Shown here: piece by piece, positions 1 to 8,175 of the stretch
How positions within the stretch are numbered: position 1 is the first letter of the stretch
Layout: each line of letters opens with the position of its first letter
Source of the DNA: Micavibrio aeruginosavorus_D
GTDB taxonomy: Bacteria > Pseudomonadota > Alphaproteobacteria > Micavibrionales > Micavibrionaceae
DNA: 64,000 nucleotides
Assembly (NCBI RefSeq): GCF_051245535.1
Contig: NZ_CP195303.1
Span: forward strand, 1,426,001-1,490,000
Reading direction: 5' to 3'
Program-made: the position numbers and the translations under genes
The notes under the pieces: model-generated
What the model was told of the DNA's origin: nothing
The model's input: only the letters and a program-made list of their open reading frames with translations
The model's database searches: none

Positions 1-1041
1 ATTCGGCGTATCCCCCGCCCCCGACAGCGCCAGATGAATGCCATGCGTGCCCGGTTGCGCCACCAGAACGCGGGTGAAATTGTTCCAGTAACACGGCTTG
101 TTGGTATCGCTGCCGCCATCCAGTTGCAGACCGATATTGGACAGCCAGATGGTCACATCCGCCACAGCGTTTTGCACGCACGGCCCATCCACCCCGATCA
201 GGCGCAGCCCCACACTGCCCCCTTCAATCCGCAGATGCTGGATATTCGTGTACCCGGCCGGGCACTCCACAGCGACAAAGCTATTATTGATCGCCTGAAT
301 GACCGATTTCTGCCCCGCCCCAATCAGGCTTTTGCGGTTTTTCACCTGCACGGTGTTGCTGATCAAATAGGTGCCGGACGGCACAAACACATAATCATGC
401 GCGGCCAGCGCGTTTTGAAAGGCCAGCGTGTCATCCGCCAGACCATCGCCCACGGCCCCGAAATCTTTTACGGACACCAGATCGCCGAGCTTGTCCGCAC
501 TGCTGCGCGTTTCCGCCCCCGTGCCCGTCGCCGTGAAATCCGGCGCAGCCATGGACCCTTCCAGTGACACCGCAACCGGGTCACCATCTTCGTTAAAACC
601 CAAAGCACGGTTGGCCCGCTGCGCGCGTGATGGCAATGTAATATCGCCCGGTGTTTCGTGGTCGCCATAGCGCAACATCTGCCCCTGCATCCGGTCCACC
701 TGCTGCAGGCCCGCCATCAGCATATCCAGTTCCGTATTGATGGCGCGGGCGGAAAAATCGCCGCCTTCGATAAAATCGGTCAGACGTTCCAACGGTAAAC
801 GGCGCTCCAGCGTGACGATCACACCGCTGGCCGGGGCCGTATCAAACACCACCGTGCCGCCATCCGTATTCCCCGCACCATTGACGGTGAAACCATAGGC
901 TTGCGCCGCCCCGTTCAGCGACACCACCATGTCTTCGGATGCAAACAGGGGGAAATCATAGGTGAATGTATCCTGCACCCCGTCGGCGGTGCTGCGGACA
1001 ATCGGTTCAATGGCGGGAATTTTAATGTGGTCGGAGGGCAT
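1..1041 (-). CDS. Phage tail fibre/tailspike, T7 gp17-like N-terminus plus pectate-lyase-like domain (3' end outside window)
   Basis: The reading frame is open from the ATG at 1041 to the window edge, giving at least 347 residues. Residues 1-125 resemble the virion-attachment domain of T7 gp17-type tail fibres, with FTYDFPLF near 26 and LERRLPLERLTDF near 78. Near 189-205 comes SVKDFGAVGDGLADDT, the usual entry motif of right-handed beta-helix (pectate-lyase-3) tailspikes, followed by repetitive beta-rich sequence. Such proteins bind and often depolymerise surface polysaccharide, so this is the probable receptor-binding protein. A ribosome site (GAAAGGAC) precedes the start. A terminator at 1071-1099 separates it from the rlpA-like gene upstream. 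The C-terminus and any chaperone domain are not visible. Confidence 0.85.
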   Translation of the reverse strand, partial: MPSDHIKIPAIEPIVRSTADGVQDTFTYDFPLFASEDMVVSLNGAAQAYGFTVNGAGNTDGGTVVFDTAPASGVIVTLERRLPLERLTDFIEGGDFSARAINTELDMLMAGLQQVDRMQGQMLRYGDHETPGDITLPSRAQRANRALGFNEDGDPVAVSLEGSMAAPDFTATGTGAETRSSADKLGDLVSVKDFGAVGDGLADDTLAFQNALAAHDYVFVPSGTYLISNTVQVKNRKSLIGAGQKSVIQAINNSFVAVECPAGYTNIQHLRIEGGSVGLRLIGVDGPCVQNAVADVTIWLSNIGLQLDGGSDTNKPCYWNNFTRVLVAQPGTHGIHLALSGAGDTPN

Positions 1042-1070
1042 AGTTCGTCCTTTCTCAAATTTTTGGCACA

Positions 1071-1099
1071 AAAAAACCCGCCACAAAGGGCGGGTTTTT
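1071..1099. terminator. Intrinsic terminator between the rlpA-like and tailspike genes
   Basis: AAAACCCGCC pairs with GGCGGGTTTT around a six-base loop, with A and T runs outside, so it can work on both strands. On the minus strand it follows the rlpA-like gene and precedes the tailspike ribosome site. Confidence 0.75.
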
Positions 1100-1120
1100 A
1101 AAAATCGTGTTTTAAATGGC

Positions 1121-1627
1121 TCAGGCGTTGGTCGTCGGCTTCTGCCCCGGAACAACAGGCTCACTCTGTTCACACATCACGGTAATGGCCACGTCGCCGA
1201 CACCCTGATGATCCATATCCAGCGCCTTTGCGGCGGCCAGGGACAGATCGATAACGCGTTTGCCAATATACGGGCCACGGTCATTGATGCGAACGATAAC
1301 GGTTTCACCATTATCCTTGTTGGTCACCTTTACCATTGTATCCATCGGCAAAGTGCGATGGGCGGCGGTCAACTCGTTCATGTTGTAAATTTCGCCGCTG
1401 GATGTTTTACGGCCATGGAACCCAGGACCATACCAAGATGCAACACCGTTCTGTGCGGTACCAACCTGAATTTCAGGACGGCAGAAGCCAGGGGCGTTTT
1501 CGGATTTCTGGGCCAGAACGTCACCGGCGGCCAGCATACCCAGCATCAGAAAACAAATCGGCAAAACGATTGCAAAACGTTTTTGTGTGCAGATTGTTTT
1601 CACAGTTTCTAACAGTCGATAAATCAT
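1121..1627 (-). CDS. RlpA-like septal/cell-wall protein (double-psi beta-barrel)
   Basis: A 168-residue protein with a basic start and a hydrophobic signal segment at about 19-40, then a DPBB core: GVASWYGPGFHGRKTSSGE, LTAAHRTLPM, VRINDRGPY and RVIDLSLAAAKALDM. These are hallmarks of the RlpA family, whose members bind denuded glycan and in some bacteria cleave peptidoglycan. The SPOR domain of full-length RlpA is absent, so septal targeting is not obvious. Placement is odd: it lies between an internal-virion candidate and the tailspike, with a 166-base leader and its own terminator. It may be a host-type gene carried by the phage, or a wall-opening function used for infection or release. Family is firm, role is inferred. 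The start has GGAG five bases upstream. Confidence 0.85.
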   Translation of the reverse strand: MIYRLLETVKTICTQKRFAIVLPICFLMLGMLAAGDVLAQKSENAPGFCRPEIQVGTAQNGVASWYGPGFHGRKTSSGEIYNMNELTAAHRTLPMDTMVKVTNKDNGETVIVRINDRGPYIGKRVIDLSLAAAKALDMDHQGVGDVAITVMCEQSEPVVPGQKPTTNA

Positions 1628-1793
1628 TACTCCGTGCTCGCTGTTGTTAACGATGGCGGTGTTATAGATGATTTATCTCAAATGCCGCAAGTTAACCCGT
1701 CAAAAGCATGGTATTCCAAAGCGTTAGCATGCTTCGAAAAGTGTTAATTTCCGGGCCTTTTTGAATATTAACCCCCTATCCCCACCCAAAGGG

Positions 1794-2315
1794 TTACAAC
1801 AACATTGTGTCCAGTTTTTGCCGTTCTTGCAGTTGTGTGCGCTGTAAAACGTTGATGCGATTGCGGTCGGCAATATCCAGATCAATCGCCTGATTGCGCA
1901 GCCCATCAAGCTTCTCACGCGTCTGTCGTTCCTGATCACTCTCTTCAAACATGCCGAGAAGAACCGCTTCGCCGGACCCATCCATCGCGGACAATCCCGA
2001 TGCACCGTATTGCACTTTCTGTCGCGCCATCGCGCGTTTCAAGGCGGCGCGGCGCGCTGTTTCCGTGCTTTGCGCATCGGCAGAAATTTTCTGACGCTCC
2101 AACCCGGCTTGCTCTTCGGCTTTTTGCAGGCCGGCATTCTGCGCCTCGATCAATTGGCGCATGGCCAATTCCTGTTCCCGACGCAGCGCATCTTTCTGAT
2201 CGGAATCGCCCAGCAATGTTTTGGCCGCGTTATAGCCCGAATAAATCGAGTTGATGCTGCCGGCCATGTTGCCAAACTGGCCCAGAACCTTAACGGCGGA
2301 GGAAAGCGTTCCCAT
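1794..2315 (-). CDS. Phage internal/ejection protein candidate (coiled-coil)
   Basis: A 173-residue protein with a short glycine- and serine-containing N-terminus (MGTLSSAVKVLGQFGNMAG), then a long charged helical stretch rich in Q, E, R and A (about 45-120), and an alanine/glycine segment QYGASGLSAMDGSGEAV. Small proteins of this make-up commonly follow tail tubular protein B in podovirus-like clusters and are annotated as internal virion or DNA-ejection proteins. I recognise the context rather than a specific family. Its start codon shares one base with the stop of the upstream tail gene, so translational coupling is likely. A 166-base gap with no coding signal separates it from the rlpA-like gene. 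Confidence 0.6.
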   Translation of the reverse strand: MGTLSSAVKVLGQFGNMAGSINSIYSGYNAAKTLLGDSDQKDALRREQELAMRQLIEAQNAGLQKAEEQAGLERQKISADAQSTETARRAALKRAMARQKVQYGASGLSAMDGSGEAVLLGMFEESDQERQTREKLDGLRNQAIDLDIADRNRINVLQRTQLQERQKLDTMLL

Positions 2316-4216
2316 TAGTCATTCACCTTCATTTCAGTTGTTACAGACAAAAGCGTAAACGGCAAAGCCGCCGATTGTTCAATCCGCCACAGCGGATTGG
2401 CCCCGGTTGTATTCCAGCCGATGGCCCGAACCGATACATCCCGGCTGACCAACGGCGGCGGCCCATCCGGCGGGTCAATATCCCCGACATGACGCAACGG
2501 AATATCACGCAAGCCTCGCCCCACATCCAGCCGCAGGGCCGATGTGTCCTGCAGACGGAAAATGGCCTCGATCAAACGCACCGCCCGCCCGGCCCCGGCC
2601 TCCGCAACGGCGGATGGGGGCAAGGGTTCGACAATATGTGTGTAGGGCAAACCGATGACGACGGAACTGGCCGGTTCATCCAACGTGATTTCCCCGTCGA
2701 TCACCGTGCGCGGGTCATGCAAAATACCATCGGCGACAATAGACACTTCGCGCCCATCCAGATGCTCCAGCCCCGCCCATGTATCGGTCGGGGTTTCGGA
2801 TTCACCGTTCAATGCGGCATCCAGAAACAATTCATCATCAAATTCTTCGATATGAATGGCCTCGCCCCGATTGACCAGCGCGTAAACATTTTCCCCCACC
2901 ACCGCAACAGACAGGATTTGCCCGTCCGTTTCCAGCAAGGTCCACGCCGCCACGGCTTCGGCCCGATACACAGTCAACGTGGCGATTTTTCCATCCGCCC
3001 GCACCATAAACAGCAAACGGCGGTTGGCATCAAAATCCTGATCAATCGGATCGTTAATCAAATGCCGGGACAGCAAAGCCAGATCGGTCGCCTGATAGGC
3101 CTGTTCAATATCGGTGTAAATAAATTCCCGCACTTCTTTCTTGTTCCGGGCGATGAACAGCGTCGCGCCATCCACACTGACCGGCGGCACATGGCGGTTG
3201 GTCAAGGACCCGATGCGGGTCTGGCGCTTTAACTGCACATTTGTCGGCGTCAACGGATCGCCCGTGACCATCCATTCCGCACCAGATGTAAACACCTGCA
3301 AATGCCGCCCGGAAAACAGGCCACGAATGGCGTTCACCTGATCCGACAGGATGGCAAATTCAATCGCCTCGTCATCCAGCCCTGTACCCGTGTCGAAATT
3401 AAACAAATCCCCGGATTTTGAAAACCACAACCGGTTGGGCAGATCGCGGCTACCGCCCAGGACCAGACGATCCTGGTGGAAGGCCACATTGGCGGGATAG
3501 CCGCGCACGGCGCTGAACGCCTGTTCCATCCAATCAATGGTCGCGTTGGTGTTGGGCAATGTTTCAACCACGGTTGCCGTCACCACCGTGGGGGAGTTAA
3601 AGGCAGTTATATCCACCTCTTTCCCCGCCACGCGCAGGCGCGTGTTTTCATGGTCTTCGGTAAACACGCTGGCCGATGCGGTCAGGGTGATGGTTCCGGT
3701 GGTGGCCGATGGTGTCAACGTGACCGTGACATCGGCATATTTATAATAAGGCTGGAATTTCACCCCGTCATCGTCAACGAAGAACGCCCAGTCATTCAAA
3801 CTGAACGTTCCCCCCACCCCGCGCACCAGTTTCATGGGCGTCAGGTCCGGGTGAACGATCAACAGCGTATCCGCACTCTGCGTCCATGCGACATTGGCAA
3901 TCTGGTCCTCATCCCACGGCGCGGACAGGCTTTGTAAAAACCCGCCATCGGCATAAATATCCAGTTGCCCATCACTCAGGCACAGCAGATAAGTTTGTTC
4001 CGTGTTAAATTCAAACGCGATCAAACGCCCCGTCCCCGCCGCGACATCAATATGGCGCAAGCCCGCCCGGCGGGTCACACCGCCCGTGGGTTGAATAAAG
4101 ACATTGGTCAAGGACAACGCCCCGTTATCATAGGCGCGCAAATCACCACGCCCCATCAGGCTGCGCGATACTTCACCGGCGGTGAAGGTGGTTTTTACGT
4201 TGCGAATACGGCTCAT
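2315..4216 (-). CDS. Tail tubular protein B-like (podovirus tail nozzle)
   Basis: A 633-residue beta-rich protein starting MSRIRNVKTTFTAGEVSRSL, followed by GRGDLRAYDNGALSLTNV and QPTGGVTRRAGLR. This N-terminal pattern is typical of tail tubular B/nozzle proteins from podovirus-like prophages of Proteobacteria. The middle (AFHQDRLVLGGSRDLPNRLW, about 245-265) and the repeated beta-propeller-like segments fit a nozzle protein that closes the tail and guides DNA exit. It overlaps tail tubular A by four bases at the start and the next gene by one base at the stop, so the three form one translational block. No break is seen in the frame. The ribosome site lies within the end of the preceding gene. 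Confidence 0.85.
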   Translation of the reverse strand: MSRIRNVKTTFTAGEVSRSLMGRGDLRAYDNGALSLTNVFIQPTGGVTRRAGLRHIDVAAGTGRLIAFEFNTEQTYLLCLSDGQLDIYADGGFLQSLSAPWDEDQIANVAWTQSADTLLIVHPDLTPMKLVRGVGGTFSLNDWAFFVDDDGVKFQPYYKYADVTVTLTPSATTGTITLTASASVFTEDHENTRLRVAGKEVDITAFNSPTVVTATVVETLPNTNATIDWMEQAFSAVRGYPANVAFHQDRLVLGGSRDLPNRLWFSKSGDLFNFDTGTGLDDEAIEFAILSDQVNAIRGLFSGRHLQVFTSGAEWMVTGDPLTPTNVQLKRQTRIGSLTNRHVPPVSVDGATLFIARNKKEVREFIYTDIEQAYQATDLALLSRHLINDPIDQDFDANRRLLFMVRADGKIATLTVYRAEAVAAWTLLETDGQILSVAVVGENVYALVNRGEAIHIEEFDDELFLDAALNGESETPTDTWAGLEHLDGREVSIVADGILHDPRTVIDGEITLDEPASSVVIGLPYTHIVEPLPPSAVAEAGAGRAVRLIEAIFRLQDTSALRLDVGRGLRDIPLRHVGDIDPPDGPPPLVSRDVSVRAIGWNTTGANPLWRIEQSAALPFTLLSVTTEMKVND

Positions 4217-4785
4217 GAATTCCTCACATCGATCAGGCTGAAATCTTCAATGCGGTTGGGGGAGTCCTGCTGGGCGTCAATCTGGCGCGCGCGCTGGAAT
4301 TCACCATCGGCCAGACGGAACATCGCCTCGGCCCGGGAGGTGTTTTCGGTGACCGGGATGCAAAATTCCGCACTCAATCGCGCGATCAGAGCCGCGTCGA
4401 AATACGGCGGAAATTCTTCTTCCTCTGGTCGGAAAATATAGGTCAGCAGAACCGAATCCGAATTGGCCTGCAACCGCCCGCGGGCAATGCGGTAATTCAA
4501 ACCCCGCCCGCGCCCCGCCGTTCCGGCGGACAGTGCGCGCAGATAATCGGACGGCAAGTGGAACGCATGGGCATAATCCGCCACCGGGGCGGTCACATCG
4601 GGGTTCAGGACCACCTGCCCCGTGGCAAAGCTCCAGCCATAGGCGGACAGCAACGCATCCCGCACAGGCCCAAACAAGGCCCCGGCAATATCGGATTCGG
4701 CGGTGCCATCCAGAAACGATGTAATCGGTGCCGCGCCCAGGCGGATCAGCGCCCGGCTGCACAGGGCAATATCGGAAAGAGCCAT
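4213..4785 (-). CDS. Tail tubular protein A-like (podovirus tail adaptor)
   Basis: A 190-residue protein, MALSDIALCSRALIRLGAAP onward, with GTAESDIAGALFGPVRDALLSAYGWSF split over about 25-50. This matches gp11-type tail tubular A proteins, which form the adaptor ring between portal and nozzle. I chose the ATG at 4785 over the in-frame TTG at 4803 because AAGGCAGG lies just upstream of the ATG and because the family begins with this motif. It follows a strong terminator-like structure at 4822-4877 and overlaps tail tubular B by four bases. Length and order agree with a T7-like virion module. Confidence 0.85.
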   Translation of the reverse strand: MALSDIALCSRALIRLGAAPITSFLDGTAESDIAGALFGPVRDALLSAYGWSFATGQVVLNPDVTAPVADYAHAFHLPSDYLRALSAGTAGRGRGLNYRIARGRLQANSDSVLLTYIFRPEEEEFPPYFDAALIARLSAEFCIPVTENTSRAEAMFRLADGEFQRARQIDAQQDSPNRIEDFSLIDVRNS

Positions 4786-4821
4786 TTGAAAGCCTGCCTT
4801 CAATCATAAAATGTGGAATGT

Positions 4822-4877
4822 AAAAAAATGGGGCCATGCCCCGCCGGATTGAATGAAAAACACACAATCCGGCGGGG
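4822..4877 (-). terminator. Strong hairpin/terminator between capsid and tail genes (T-phi-like position)
   Basis: A perfect 13-bp stem (CCCCGCCGGATTG at 4839-4851 with CAATCCGGCGGGG at 4865-4877) is followed on the minus strand by GGGGCATGGCCCC and seven T. The last four G of the large stem can pair instead with GCCCC of the small one, so two alternative folds are possible. Confidence 0.7.
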
Positions 4878-5001
4878 GGACCCGATACCGATGAACATGG
4901 ACGTCGCCCGTCATACGCATGAATCGACCAGAGGAACCAGAACAGTCGATTACCACGCGGATCCGCGCAAGCCCGCCATCACGGCAACCGGCTACACAGC
5001 C

Positions 5002-5247
5002 TTAGCTGTACAGCGCGATCGTCACGGCGCCGCCGCTGTTCCCGGTGACGATATAAAACTTCGTCGCCGGGGTTCCGTCGGTATCAAGATTGGCGATGAT
5101 CAGATCATTCACACGCATCATATCCGACGCGTTGTTCAGATAGCCACCGCCTGTAACCACGCCGGATGCATCCACGGTGGTGTAGTGCCACAACGTGAAA
5201 TTATTGGCATAGGCCAGAACGCTTAAGTCGCTTGCTTTGAAAGCCAT
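5002..5247 (-). CDS. Small phage protein downstream of the capsid gene
   Basis: An 81-residue protein, MAFKASDLSVLAYANNFTLW onward, that looks like a single beta-rich domain with no signal or membrane segment. It follows the major capsid gene by 36 bases, has a ribosome site (GAAGGAC) before the ATG and precedes the large terminator. Small proteins in this position are often capsid decoration or head-fibre components, but I recognise no family, so this is inference from context only. The frame is clean and base use matches its neighbours. Confidence 0.65.
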   Translation of the reverse strand: MAFKASDLSVLAYANNFTLWHYTTVDASGVVTGGGYLNNASDMMRVNDLIIANLDTDGTPATKFYIVTGNSGGAVTIALYS

Positions 5248-5283
5248 TGTTTTTGTCCTTCTTCTTTAAGGTTGCACAGACGA

Positions 5284-6111
5284 TTACGGGGTTTCGTCAC
5301 ATTCGATGACAACGACGCCGTTGCCATCAATCAGGGACGCGCCTTGGCTCATCATGTTGTTGACGAAATGCGCCGCACGGTCGCCGTGCCACGTAATATC
5401 CGTCTGAACATCCGAACCCGACGCATGACCGATGGCCGTTTTGTGGAACCAGAAGCAGGACCGCACGCCCGTGCCATCAATCGGCAAACCGGAATGCGGA
5501 ATAAACAACGTCCCCAAGAAGCGTTTCGCCTGAATCCCACGGAACGGCAAATCCTCGGTACCGACATAATCGGCACTGGTGAATTCGTCGGTGGCCAGCA
5601 ATTCGCTCCATTGCTTGTAACCAACAACGGCATAACGCTCGCCATCATCCGGAACATCGGCTTCGCCCAATTGTTCGAAAGCCTCCAGAATTTTGGCGAT
5701 CGACATGCCGGCGCCTGCGTCCGGCACCACGTTGATGCTGGCCGTGGCCAAGGCGTTGATGATCAGCTCGTCCGTTTTACGGCCCAGCGCATAGGCACCG
5801 GCATTGGCAATCACCTGACGCTCGTCGATGTTGGTTTTCAGTTCGTCCAGACGGTCGACCCAGTCACCGGCATAATAATCCTGCAACGCGGTTTCCACCG
5901 TGGAATGGGACAGGTTCATGACCGGAACCATGCCGTGGGTGGATTTGGTCGACGCCACGCCCTTGCCGACTTTTTGGAAGACGGTGCTGGAGCCTTGGAC
6001 ATTGGAGATGGTGCGCACGGTGTTCCGCAGTTTGGAGCCCATACGCTGGTAGGATTCATGCACTTCGCGTTCGAATTGCTTGATAAAGGCTTGGTCAATG
6101 GATGTGGCCAT
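5284..6111 (-). CDS. Major capsid protein (T7-like/HK97-fold)
   Basis: A 275-residue protein, MATSIDQAFIKQFEREVHES onward. The start at 6111 has GAGGAAAT upstream; a longer frame to 6240 adds residues unlike the family. The order N-terminal helix, KVGKGVASTKSTHGMVPVMN, then DYYAGDWVDRLDELKTNIDE and ATASINVVPDAGAG, fits the major capsid proteins of podovirus-like prophages in Alphaproteobacteria. It would form the head shell, assembled on the scaffold protein encoded at 7084. Unlike in T7, scaffold and capsid are separated here by an antisense PilZ gene. The capsid gene seems to have its own near-consensus promoter (6358-6386) with a palindrome in the spacer. Confidence 0.85.
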   Translation of the reverse strand: MATSIDQAFIKQFEREVHESYQRMGSKLRNTVRTISNVQGSSTVFQKVGKGVASTKSTHGMVPVMNLSHSTVETALQDYYAGDWVDRLDELKTNIDERQVIANAGAYALGRKTDELIINALATASINVVPDAGAGMSIAKILEAFEQLGEADVPDDGERYAVVGYKQWSELLATDEFTSADYVGTEDLPFRGIQAKRFLGTLFIPHSGLPIDGTGVRSCFWFHKTAIGHASGSDVQTDITWHGDRAAHFVNNMMSQGASLIDGNGVVVIECDETP

Positions 6112-6357
6112 GACATTTCCTCGTTCTGTATGTTGTTGATGAAAAACACATTGTGAAAACCGGGGGCGGTTGTCGTTCGTCACGGCCACAAAAGAAAACC
6201 CGGTGGGAACACCCAAAAAAACCATGGCGACGGGCGGCACGCATACCGCAACCGTTGTCCGTCACCACGAAGTTTCAAAGGGGGATCAAAACCGTCATGC
6301 CCCGCGGCCCAAGAGCAAGCCCTGACCGCGGACGCAATGAGGGCGTCGACAGGAGTT

Positions 6358-6386
6358 AATTTAGGATTAAATTCCTAAGTTGTCAA
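6358..6386 (-). promoter_or_regulatory. Predicted sigma-70-type promoter for the capsid gene
   Basis: On the minus strand TTGACA (6381-6386) is followed after exactly 17 bases by TAAATT (6358-6363). Transcription would start near 6351, about 240 bases ahead of the capsid ATG. An 18-bp imperfect palindrome fills the spacer. Confidence 0.6.
6363..6376. promoter_or_regulatory. Palindromic operator candidate inside the capsid promoter
   Basis: AGGATTAAATTCCT has arms AGGA and TCCT and lies between the -35 and -10 elements. The same AGGA-N6-TCCT layout occurs in the repressor control region at 10976-10989, and a variant at 11022-11035. Confidence 0.5.
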
Positions 6387-6401
6387 TCTCTATTTTTAAA
6401 A

Positions 6402-6430
6402 CTGGCAATTTATTTTTTGAAAATTATATA
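6402..6430 (+). promoter_or_regulatory. Possible promoter for the PilZ gene
   Basis: CTGGCA (6402-6407) and TATATA (6425-6430) are spaced by 17 bases in an AT-rich stretch. They point away from the capsid promoter and towards the PilZ gene 170 bases downstream. The -35 element is weak. The rest of the 6112-6599 gap shows no credible coding frame. Confidence 0.35.
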
Positions 6431-6599
6431 AGGGTGTGAAAGACTGGGACTGGGCATAAAAAAACAAACAATCCTTCCCGCCCGTCTTTTTCTTGCATGC
6501 GGCAATAGAGGTCTGATATCAACCACGTTACGGAAATAATTTCCGTACAAAAGGGTCGCGCTCCTGTGTGTTTTTGCGCGCCCGATGGAGAGTTAGAGC

Positions 6600-6983
6600 A
6601 TGCTGAATATCCTTCTCGCTGGCCTGCGCGCCAATGGCAGCAATGATGCCGCCGAAACACGCCGCCGCTACCCCCGCCGTCACGCCGACCGTTGCGTCGC
6701 CAGCGTGAACGGGAAAATTTTCCCGGTTGAAAACTGGAGCTTCGGCGGATTGCAAATCATGGCCGATGAACGCCTGTTCGGGATTGATCAATCCGTCGCC
6801 ATGGTTTTGAAATTCAAACTGCGCAACACGATCGTTGATATCGATGTGCATGGCACCGTCATCCGCAAAACCGCCGACCATGTCGGTATTGAATTCGAAC
6901 CGCTGAGCCAGACCATCCGCCGCGCGTTCCAGCAAGTGATTGATGATCACGTTGCCGCCGAATTCGCCAATTCTCAAATCTGA
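6600..6983 (+). CDS. PilZ domain protein (c-di-GMP receptor candidate)
   Basis: A 127-residue single-domain protein. The PilZ c-di-GMP signature is visible as RRRYPRR near residues 21-27 (RxxxR) and NWSFGG near 45-50 (N/DxSxxG), followed by the expected six-stranded barrel and a C-terminal helix. It has no membrane segment. Members bind cyclic di-GMP and change the activity of a partner protein. It is the only plus-strand gene inside the phage module, with GGAGAG upstream of the ATG, a possible promoter at 6402-6430 and a terminator at 7002-7037. That isolated cassette is typical of a moron gene. It could alter host surface, motility or adhesion while the prophage is present; this is inference. 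Confidence 0.85.
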   Translation: MLNILLAGLRANGSNDAAETRRRYPRRHADRCVASVNGKIFPVENWSFGGLQIMADERLFGIDQSVAMVLKFKLRNTIVDIDVHGTVIRKTADHVGIEFEPLSQTIRRAFQQVIDDHVAAEFANSQI

Positions 6984-7001
6984 TTGGCCTGTAAAATAAT
7001 C

Positions 7002-7037
7002 AAATCCCCTCCACCATACGGCGGAGGGGATTTTTTT
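7002..7037. terminator. Bidirectional terminator after the PilZ gene
   Basis: AAATCCCCTCC pairs with GGAGGGGATTT around ACCATACGGC, with seven T on the plus strand. It ends the PilZ transcript and could also stop minus-strand transcripts leaving the scaffold gene. Confidence 0.8.
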
Positions 7038-7083
7038 ATGGGCCAAGCCATACCCCATGCAAAGAGAGCGGCCCATATTCGAT

Positions 7084-7860
7084 TTATTCAGTTCCGCCAT
7101 AAATACGTTGGAACCCTTGGGTGACCTGCGCAATTGTGGACGGGTCACGGTCGCGCCAGTATTTCGGGTCGCGCATCATGGACCGCAGGGCGTTTTCATC
7201 GGTGCCCAGACCGGATGTGTCCTTGCCGCCCACCTGGTCAAACGCGGATTCACCGCCCTGCATCATGCGATACAGCGCCATGACGCCTTCGAAACTGGAC
7301 GACAGATTGCTCAGCACATCCGGCGGCAGGTTTTTGCGGCCATAGGACAAAAGCTGGCGTGAAATTTCGGCCCAGCGTTCCGGCCCGCCAAAGGCAGAGA
7401 TCAAACGGTCAACCTCGCGGTCGGCCTTGAACTCCTCGGCAATCTCCAAAATCATCGGCACCATTTTCTCGGCGGCCAGATCGTACACCATCTGCACCTG
7501 ATCCGGCGTGAAGCCGCGTTCATGCATACGCTTGTTCAAATCCGCATCCGCCGTGAACAGGCCATGATCGCAACGCACATTATACGCATCCGGCGTATCC
7601 GGCACGCCCAGCGCACGGTGGATACGGCTGCGGTCTTCGCCCTCGCCCGGCATGGCGATCATGGTGGAGAGTTTTTTCTCCAGCGCCAGATAGGATTGCA
7701 CCAACGCCTCAACCCGCACCGCGCGTTTTTCGGCGTCCCAGAATTTATCGGGCAGGCCCGCCGGACGCGCGGGGTCAGTGGCAGAGGCGTTCATCGCACC
7801 TGCACTCTCCGCATTCATTTTGGATTCGTCTTCGGGGGTCAGTAAATTATCAACACTCAT
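7084..7860 (-). CDS. Phage capsid assembly scaffolding protein
   Basis: A 258-residue acidic, mostly helical protein. Features are GLPDKFWDAEKRAVRVEALV near residues 37-56, then a charged helical middle, and a C-terminal stretch (DPKYWRDRDPSTIAQVTQGF) that fits the capsid-binding tail of T7 gp9-like scaffold proteins. Such proteins shape the procapsid and leave before or during packaging. I chose the ATG at 7860, which has GGAGAAAG upstream, rather than the in-frame start at 7893. It lies between the Bbp19-like gene and the PilZ cassette, in the conserved portal-scaffold-capsid order. Confidence 0.8.
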   Translation of the reverse strand: MSVDNLLTPEDESKMNAESAGAMNASATDPARPAGLPDKFWDAEKRAVRVEALVQSYLALEKKLSTMIAMPGEGEDRSRIHRALGVPDTPDAYNVRCDHGLFTADADLNKRMHERGFTPDQVQMVYDLAAEKMVPMILEIAEEFKADREVDRLISAFGGPERWAEISRQLLSYGRKNLPPDVLSNLSSSFEGVMALYRMMQGGESAFDQVGGKDTSGLGTDENALRSMMRDPKYWRDRDPSTIAQVTQGFQRIYGGTE

Positions 7861-7893
7861 TGTCTTTCTCCTTCTTTCATTAAAAATTTTCAA

Positions 7894-8175
7894 TTAACGA
7901 CTTGAACGGCCACGATCGACCATGCGCATGACCGAGGCGACCAGCGCCCTCTGCCCCTCGGCATAGCGCAGATGCGTGTCGCTGATATCCGGACCATGGG
8001 CGCGGGCGAAGGTCATCACCTGCAAATGGGCCAGAACTTTTTTCCCGTCATCGCTGGAAAAACAGCGCGCGAACAGGCGGTCGATATCCTGTTGCGTCAT
8101 TGCCGGGGCCTCATCACCTCTAGAAAACAGATGCGGCGGCACGGGCAGATGCTTCGTCATTGGCAAGAAGTTCAT
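7894..8175 (-). CDS. Small phage protein, Bbp19-like
   Basis: A 93-residue protein whose core, DIDRLFARCFSSDDGKKVL then LRYAEGQRALVASVMRMVD, resembles the Bbp19-type proteins that sit between portal and scaffold genes of podovirus-like phages. The role in that family is not established as far as I know. It overlaps the 3' end of the portal gene by 56 bases and has GGAG about ten bases before the ATG at 8175; a second ATG at 8160 is possible. There is no membrane or signal segment. Confidence 0.65.
   Translation of the reverse strand: MNFLPMTKHLPVPPHLFSRGDEAPAMTQQDIDRLFARCFSSDDGKKVLAHLQVMTFARAHGPDISDTHLRYAEGQRALVASVMRMVDRGRSSR

Noticed and set aside
962..1612. 216-residue plus-strand frame opposite the RlpA-like gene
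   Set aside because: It crosses a terminator and the RlpA motifs are on the minus strand.
6528..7148. 206-residue minus-strand frame opposite the PilZ gene
   Set aside because: The PilZ signature lies on the plus strand with start, ribosome site and terminator; the opposite frame is its shadow.
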